Positions 58,221 through 64,000 of a DNA stretch of 64,000 nucleotides are shown here, in pieces. Both the position numbers and the translations under genes were made by a program. The notes beneath the pieces are model-generated. The model was not told where the DNA came from. It saw nothing but the letters and a program-made list of their open reading frames with translations, and searched no databases. The stretch comes from Cenococcum geophilum 1.58 (lineage: Eukaryota > Ascomycota > Dothideomycetes > Gloniales > Gloniaceae): assembly GCA_001692895.1 (NCBI GenBank), contig KV748184.1, positions 3,224,001-3,288,000 on the forward strand, in the 5' to 3' direction. Positions within the stretch are counted from its first letter, which is position 1. Each line of letters begins with the position of its first letter.

Positions 58221-60006
58221 CTACTCTTTCCGAACTTTGACAGTGAAGGAATGGTCGAGGTCCTCGAAAGGTTTTACGTCGACTTTCTGGTCCTCAGGAT
58301 GCATTTTGTGCTTTAGTTCCCATCCGGCCCGTCGACAGAGTTCCCCGACAACGGCATCGCAATCGCCGAGCAGGTTAATATCGAAGTTGATGTGGTGGAT
58401 TGGCTAAGAATTCGATTAGATTTAAATCGGGATACTAGAGCTAGTGTTGATACTTACATCACGAGATATGTAGATCTGGGGCACTTCAGGTGGAATAATC
58501 TGCGGGACTTCAGAAACAGGAGCAACTTTCATGCTCGTACCAATGACGATAACAAGGTCAACCTTGTCCCTATCGTGTGTCCGGAGGCGGTCGAAAAATT
58601 CTTGCGGCAGGCCCTCGCCAAAGAACGTAATGTCAGGCTGGAAGAATATAAGTAAGATAAGCTTACGTATAGGAAAATAGGTTCATACCTTCATGACTCC
58701 CGGTTGGGGAATGTCATACGCACCGTCAGAGTCATCATCGTCATCACTGGCTTGGCGTCGTTTGGACTTCGAGGTGCCATTGGAGCTTCGTTTACGCTTC
58801 ATGCCCGGCCTGGGGACCTGGAGTTCCTGCACGCATCGCTTACATTCTGCAATCTTCTGCGCTCTTATCTCTTCAAAAATTTCCTCACCGGGAATTTTGA
58901 AACCACACTTTCGACACGTTGCAGTTGCCCATGAGCCGTGGCACTGGATAAGTTTCTGCTTTGAGATGCCAGCGTGGCTTTCCACATTATCAATGTTTTG
59001 CGTGTAGTTAGTCAGAAGCTTATTCTTTTCTTGAAGTAAGCGGATGAACTCATGAGTTGGAGTCCATTTTTCTAAGTCTGGAAGTATATCGCCAGCAAGT
59101 GCGTAGAAAGTACTGTACGATCTTTAGCCAATGGCGTTCGGTTTGTTATAGTTAAGTTACTTACGTTGGATCTTCGTCGAAGTTGTGAATGTCGAAGACC
59201 TGCTCCGGTTCTGAGAAGCCCATCTCCTGAAGTTTTGAGTAGAAACCGGTGTTTTTTGAACGGAAATCAGGGATTCCAAGGCTTGTAGAAATCTAGTATC
59301 CTCAATCAGCATCCGAGTAATGATACGAACTTGCAACTCTGTGGAAATTGAAATGTAGGGCTCAGCCATGCCGCCTGCGGGCAGCAATGTGCAAGAGCTA
59401 CACCTAACGTAAATTCCACTCACCCCTGCACCAGTTATGATCATTATATTCTTCCGCTCCCGCAATAACCGCGCGGCATCGTCGATGTCCTTGTATTGTT
59501 TTAGGCGTCGCCTCTTATTCAGTTCCCTACTGATTGCGTGTCCCAACAGCTGGTAGTAGCCCGAATCTGGTCGTCCCTCAAAATCCTTGGGTATGCGGAC
59601 GCCGAATGCTGTACATAATTTCCGCGCAGTGACTTTGCCCGTAGTAATATTCTCGAATACAAATCGCCCAGCGCCAACTTCATGAAGGCGTTGTCGGTAT
59701 GCGCGGGCTTCTTCGGCGGAACAACTATCTACTCCTAATAGAGGTTAACCGCTGCAAAGATCGAGGAGGCGCATAAAACATACCACCAGCGTATTCATAT
59801 GCTTCCTCCTCGTCGAGTATCTCTTCGCACATCGAGGCAGTGTCCCAGTTATCCTCGGGCTCCTCGTCTACTTTCTGAGGCGCCAACACGGTCCTCTGCT
59901 TCCTCGTATTTGCGGTTTGCTGGACTGGCTCGGCGGTCAGATCGATGATTGGAGGAGCGGCTTTCTCTTGCACCAAAACTGGTGAAGAGAAACTGGTGGT
60001 GGTCAT
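58221..60006 (-). CDS. SIR2-family NAD+-dependent protein deacetylase (Hst1/Sir2-like), 485 aa
   Basis: Sirtuins remove acetyl groups from histones and other proteins using NAD+ and often act in gene silencing. Six exons join with GT-AG introns and consistent phase: 60006-59784, 59734-59424, 59292-59165, 59121-58689, 58637-58458, 58403-58221. The intron at 59,423-59,293 restores the NAD-binding GAGIST...GIPDFRS motif (residues about 176-189). QNID lies at 262-265, the catalytic His in QCHGS at 282, zinc Cys at about 290, 293, 314 and 317, and GTSMKVAP and INFD motifs follow. The N-terminus carries an acidic [13 protein letters not shown] stretch, and an unusual basic-then-acidic insertion (KRKRSSNG...DDDDDSDG) sits just after the second CxxC. 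All key residues are present. Nothing suggests damage. The exact orthology (Hst1 or Sir2) is not resolved. Confidence 0.9.
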
Positions 60007-62185
60007 GTTCTCCGTACTAATTCAGCTATACGACATGTGTCAAAGATTTGGTGAAGAAGTTGTCCAGGATTAGGATGGTTGTGACCAGACGATTCAGACT
60101 GGTTCAGGATCCTTACCTTATCTGTAGTCATGTAGTACCGGTTAGGTATAGTGTGTAGTTTATTTCCAACAGAGCAGGATAGCAATCTTTTGTCGGTCCC
60201 AATTAAACGGGCCACCTATAATACAAGTACTCTCTCCGTGAAACCAAATTAAAATCGCTGCCTGCAAGAATTCACAACATATTATCTCGTTCTCCCCTAT
60301 TCCATTTAACGAAAGCCCCCCTATCCCTGACGCTTCCGAAGCCGATGGCGTACTCAATGGCGACACTAGTGGTATTGCAGGGTGGCGAGGTTCCCTGCGC
60401 GTGATGATGTTAAAATTAACTTATTTTGCGCCTAAAAATTATTCATCCTATATATTGTCTCTGCTACTTCGCATCGTTTCGGGCTCGATTCTGAGTCATT
60501 TTGTGCTTTCTGTAAGCGCATTGCACACCACAAAGAGTTTTCCCTAGCCCGACGGGGAAACCGTTAGGCACTGTCATTAGAAAAAAAAGGTGAGATTCTG
60601 TGCAGGAGAAATCGTTTCAGCTCACGGGATTCCCGTTTTAAATTTTTTTACGCGAGACCAACCTGCAAGTATTCCTTTTTAGCCCCGGCTCCTATTCGCT
60701 GCTTCAGTCAATTTAGCGTAATCTTATGTGTCGGGCTGGCTCTAGAGAGGAGAGCGCGAGGCAATTTGTCCAAGTCATTGCCACGCAGGCCAGGACTTTC
60801 GATAGCCGCCTAAAGTCTTCAGAAGATCGCTCACCGGACCCGGCGGATAGCCTGGAATGGTGCAACACTTTAGCCAACAAGTATTGCAAAGTACGTCGCA
60901 TTAAATCTTAGTTTATTGGGGTAAAGGCTCCTTTTAGCCGCTTATGACCTACTACAGTAACGCAGATTAGATTACCGCAGGATTATGAGTAATTCGGGAA
61001 TACTCCATCCTCTCAGAGTAAGCTAATCTTGGGCCAATCGGGCTTCTCCCAGAAATTTCTTCTGTTTTCAGACTCCAGATCATGTTTATCCAATACTCCA
61101 AGAAGAAACAGTTATGCAGGAGCGATAACACTATCGGGGAGAATTTGTGAAAATTTCCGACGTGTTAACTCTCTGGTTTGCGATCCGTGCACCTTTTAGT
61201 GTTGACTAGTTAGTAATTAGTGGCGTCTACTACCACGATTTAGATAAAGCTGCTCTAGATGGAATTTGACGTCGCACAATGGGCGATTGATTTTGGTGAG
61301 CGATCCGGGCGACCCGAGTGATCACCTCTGCCACCACCTCTATCACGACTTTGGTATATGGTGTAGTAATGGAGTCCTACTCATCCCGATCCTCAATCAA
61401 CGTTCCCTACGCCTCCGCCGACCTACGTTAAGTCTTATCTAGGTGGTATTAAGAAGCCGCGCCTTATGGCCATAGAGCATATGCGTCGTCTACCTCGTGC
61501 CTCTATATCAGTATGCTGAGTACGGACGCCACTTGAAAACAAGATTATCGCGATCGCGAAAGTTAAAGTTATGACATCATAGAGGGCACGCAGTTGCGAT
61601 AGCAGCGATAGGGGTGGGTAGAGTCGCCATATCATCAGAAGTTGTCAATCAGGCGCGTATGCAGGAGCTTCAGATTAATCTGATTTCTGAGTCAGGAACT
61701 TAGGGCTCCTTTTCAACCTGACGCCAAGAACTTCATTTCAACTACTGTATACGGTTTAGTCTAATGGAGCTTCGGATCAGAAAGTCGTCAGTTCTACAGT
61801 AGCTTGCAAAACCGATGTCACCTTTTGCACACTCTTCATTGTTTTCATCGCTTGTCGGACATGGGGTCCCCGGCTGACGTCCAACCAATCAGGGCTAGCA
61901 AGGTGCAGGGGCTGCAAGAAATGGTATTTTGCAGGTTGCTTGGAGAAAATTTCTAGAATTCTCGGCAAATCCGGCTGCAATCGGTACAGAAACAGCAACA
62001 GGAATTAAGTGGGCGGAGTGGTGGAATGTTCCAGAACTATGAGGACCGTTTTGAGCACCTGATAGTGCTTAAAACTCCAAATTTGTTCTGAGTAGTTTGA
62101 AAGAGCTTATTATAGTATCCTCGACACACACCTATCATGTTACAAAATATTCTTCTTTGATCGATACAGCTATTATGAATTATCA
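60007..62185. other. 2.2-kb intergenic region, no supported gene
   Basis: Upstream of the sirtuin and downstream of the HET gene. Several 60-73-codon frames occur (for example 60,713-60,901, 61,435-61,635 and 61,777-61,998, all minus) but none shows a recognisable motif or plausible exon chain. The last one is the most protein-like and could be a remnant. The first 200 bases upstream of 60,006 include pyrimidine-rich and gattaggat stretches but no clear promoter motif. Confidence 0.45.
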
Positions 62186-64000
62186 TTAGCCAAGGCGTAT
62201 CTCACGCCTCTCAATTCCAGCCAAACTGACACTTGTGTAATCTGAGCTGAACAGGGTTTGGGGCTCCCCGAGCCTGAACTGAATGATGCCAACGCGTTCA
62301 AAAGTGGCTTTCTCTTTCTCTTCAAGAACCAGAGTGTCAAACTTGTTCTTTAAATATTGCCGGACATAGGGCCTGCCATATTTGAACATTGGGGTATGCG
62401 TCATGAAAGTGCAAATGAACTTATACTCTCTTCCAATCTGACGACCGTTCATAGGCAGCAACGTATGGTTTTTTTCAGCGCCGAGCTCGTCCAAACATGA
62501 AGTTAATTTATTATCCGCGAAGCCGTTGGTAGGCTTGCTCGTCCAAGTTACGGAAATATCGAACGTCCACCCGGAAAGATGCAGATGAGTAGGCCAAGGG
62601 AGCGACTTGGTAGCCTCCACGACAACATCGAAAGAATTCGAAACAAGGAACTTTATGACATCCCCATTCGGCTCTCGTCGCTCGACGAAAATATCCACCA
62701 TCGGAATAGGTGTGGTATTGTGCCTATTACGTACGTATCCTCGGTTCTGGTTGGTCATGTGTATCCCAGTGCCATAAGGGGACCAGTGAGGGTAACGCGC
62801 GGTTTCATCGTCGGAGCTTCTCCATCCAACCCAGGACCAGCTTGGGCAGCTTTGCCGTCTCCTCATGCCTCTATCGCCGTCCCAAAGTAAAGCATGAATA
62901 ATGCTAGCACTTGCCATATTTGTCGAATCACGTGCCCCTTTTCGTGTGCCATAGGCCGTCGGTGGGAGAATCGGTAAGCCATGCAGGTGATATATGATGC
63001 CCTTGAATTCACTGATTATTCCTAGAAAGGCCCGAAGAGCATCGTCCTCGAATGATAGATGGCGCTTCCTATATTCTTGAATCCGTTTGAATATCTCGCA
63101 AGGCCATTTTCCAGCACCCCGAGTGGGAAATGCCTTCGAAAGATTGATGTTCTCAGGGAACCGTGTCGAGCTTGATATGTGCAAGTCGGCCAGGGGAACT
63201 GCAAATGCTTCGAAACAGTGCATATTGGCACACTGGAAATAGATTTGCTGGTCCGTGAAAACCAATCGACGTCGGGAAAGTAAACCTTCTTGGTACGTCC
63301 ACCCACGTGTATTCCATTTAGAGGAGTTAATCTCTTTCTTTGCATCTGGGATAGGTAATAGAAGCGTTTCTCCGACTTTGAAACTGTCTTGAAGAATCCT
63401 TGGTCGGCTAACACCAGGTAGCCCATAAGCAGGGCACTCTCCAGAAACTGCAATAATCGTTAGAGCCGAGTTCTTGTAGATTTGACCCATATCTCTTATG
63501 AGCCCATCCTTCTCCGGCGCATGAGTTTGACGGATGCAGTATCGATCAACCCAGAGGTATTTGTAACGAAGTCGCAATGTTACTAGTATAGCATCTTCAA
63601 TTGTATTAGGGGCTCTGAGCGGCAATTGATCGTAGTTTCGTTGATCGTCGTCTTGGTTGTTGCCCCACAAGTAACTGAGCGTCACATATGGTGTCGAAGA
63701 ACTTGGTAAAGGAAGTATTTCTCGCGTACGACAGTTGATAACTCGAAGATTGGCTATACCAGGCCCCGTGTAGCCGTTGCAAGGCGTTTTGTGATGAGTA
63801 CCGCAGAAGTCGAGCCATTCAACAGGTAGCTCCCAAGGTAGGTATTCTGATATTTCTCGAACGGAGAGTTGTTGGGGGCCAGTTTGCGGAATTCCAAAAA
63901 AATTCAATTGGTCGTAATAATAGCGAAATGTATTTATACCTACAGATAGGAGCATACAGTCGTTGACTTGCACTGATTTCGGGATCGTGAAAAGTGATTT
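62186..64000 (-). CDS. HET-domain protein, 5' end beyond window
   Basis: HET-domain proteins act in heterokaryon incompatibility and are often toxic effectors of fungal cell death. The frame is open from the right edge to the stop at 62,186 (at least 604 codons). Numbering from a GTG at 63,973, HET signature blocks are LSYLWG (99-104), YLWVDRYCIRQ (139-149), IRDMGQIYKNSALTIIAVSG (159-178), YGLPGVSRPR (183-192) and the RGWTYQEGLLSRRRLVF block (223-239). The rest is an about 350-residue C-terminal region with no domain I can name. No ATG is visible before the edge except internal ones, so the start, and perhaps an intron near 63,950, cannot be fixed. No internal stops are seen. Confidence 0.88.
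   Translation of the reverse strand, partial: KSLFTIPKSVQVNDCMLLSVGINTFRYYYDQLNFFGIPQTGPQQLSVREISEYLPWELPVEWLDFCGTHHKTPCNGYTGPGIANLRVINCRTREILPLPSSSTPYVTLSYLWGNNQDDDQRNYDQLPLRAPNTIEDAILVTLRLRYKYLWVDRYCIRQTHAPEKDGLIRDMGQIYKNSALTIIAVSGECPAYGLPGVSRPRILQDSFKVGETLLLPIPDAKKEINSSKWNTRGWTYQEGLLSRRRLVFTDQQIYFQCANMHCFEAFAVPLADLHISSSTRFPENINLSKAFPTRGAGKWPCEIFKRIQEYRKRHLSFEDDALRAFLGIISEFKGIIYHLHGLPILPPTAYGTRKGARDSTNMASASIIHALLWDGDRGMRRRQSCPSWSWVGWRSSDDETARYPHWSPYGTGIHMTNQNRGYVRNRHNTTPIPMVDIFVERREPNGDVIKFLVSNSFDVVVEATKSLPWPTHLHLSGWTFDISVTWTSKPTNGFADNKLTSCLDELGAEKNHTLLPMNGRQIGREYKFICTFMTHTPMFKYGRPYVRQYLKNKFDTLVLEEKEKATFERVGIIQFRLGEPQTLFSSDYTSVSLAGIERREIRLG

Noticed and set aside
1..64000. tRNA or rRNA genes
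   Set aside because: I looked for cloverleaf-like A/B box patterns and conserved rRNA segments in the gene compartment and found none I could support by eye.

Overview
This window looks like a chromosome segment of a filamentous ascomycete (Pezizomycotina). It has two very different compartments. Positions 1 to about 47,450 are AT-rich and filled with dead retrotransposons. Their reading frames are intact in outline but studded with TAA/TAG where Gln or Trp codons are expected, and TpA is greatly over-represented. That is the expected footprint of repeat-induced point mutation (RIP, CpA to TpA). From about 47,450 to 64,000 the base composition is normal, genes have short GT-AG introns, and several fungus-specific families appear (HET, NACHT-WD40, Helo-like).

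Repeat compartment. It is a nested stack that can be dated by insertion order. The oldest readable element is gypsy A (minus strand, 10,678 to about 23,560). It was split by gypsy B (plus strand, <1-10,677), by the complete LTR element C (minus, 11,646-18,560, duplication atacc) and by a 1.17-kb LINE-derived element (18,638-19,803, 14-bp duplication). Gypsy B was in turn split inside its integrase by a 5.7-kb Tad-like LINE (3,161-8,843, 13-bp duplication). Further right lie gypsy D (minus, 27,057-36,640, same family as B) and gypsy E (plus, 37,436-44,355, duplication gtagt). D is split by a little-mutated 1.65-kb retroposon (32,790-34,440) carrying a roughly 41-bp minisatellite. E is inserted beside an unidentified RIP-damaged coding region (44,361-47,040). 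A 27-bp palindrome recurs in A, C and E. A small TA-flanked MITE (47,308-47,448) sits at the compartment border.

Gene compartment, left to right: a dead laccase (47,490-49,351, +); a damaged RNase P subunit Rpp40 gene (49,945-51,244, -); a NACHT-WD40 NLR-type receptor (51,846-54,795, -); head-to-head with it a Helo-like-domain protein (55,180-56,029, +); a 593-bp hAT-type non-autonomous element inserted 4 nt after that stop codon; a poorly preserved hypothetical locus (about 56,950-57,770); a complete six-exon SIR2-family deacetylase (58,221-60,006, -); and a HET-domain protein running off the right edge (62,186 to >64,000, -).

The most interesting unit is the divergent NLR/Helo-like pair. 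The N-terminal leader of the NLR and the extreme C-terminus of the Helo-like protein share a 17-residue motif of the form I[S/T]DV[S/T]xxNxSxxx[V/I]GI[F/W]. In known fungal systems (NWD2/HET-S, SBP and PNT1/HELLP) a receptor and a membrane-attacking effector are encoded side by side and carry matching amyloid motifs. By analogy this looks like a candidate NLR-amyloid-effector cell-death module. The effector frame, and possibly the NLR linker, carry breaks, so the locus may be decaying. A HET-domain gene lies about 6 kb away. All calls are by eye; no database search was run.
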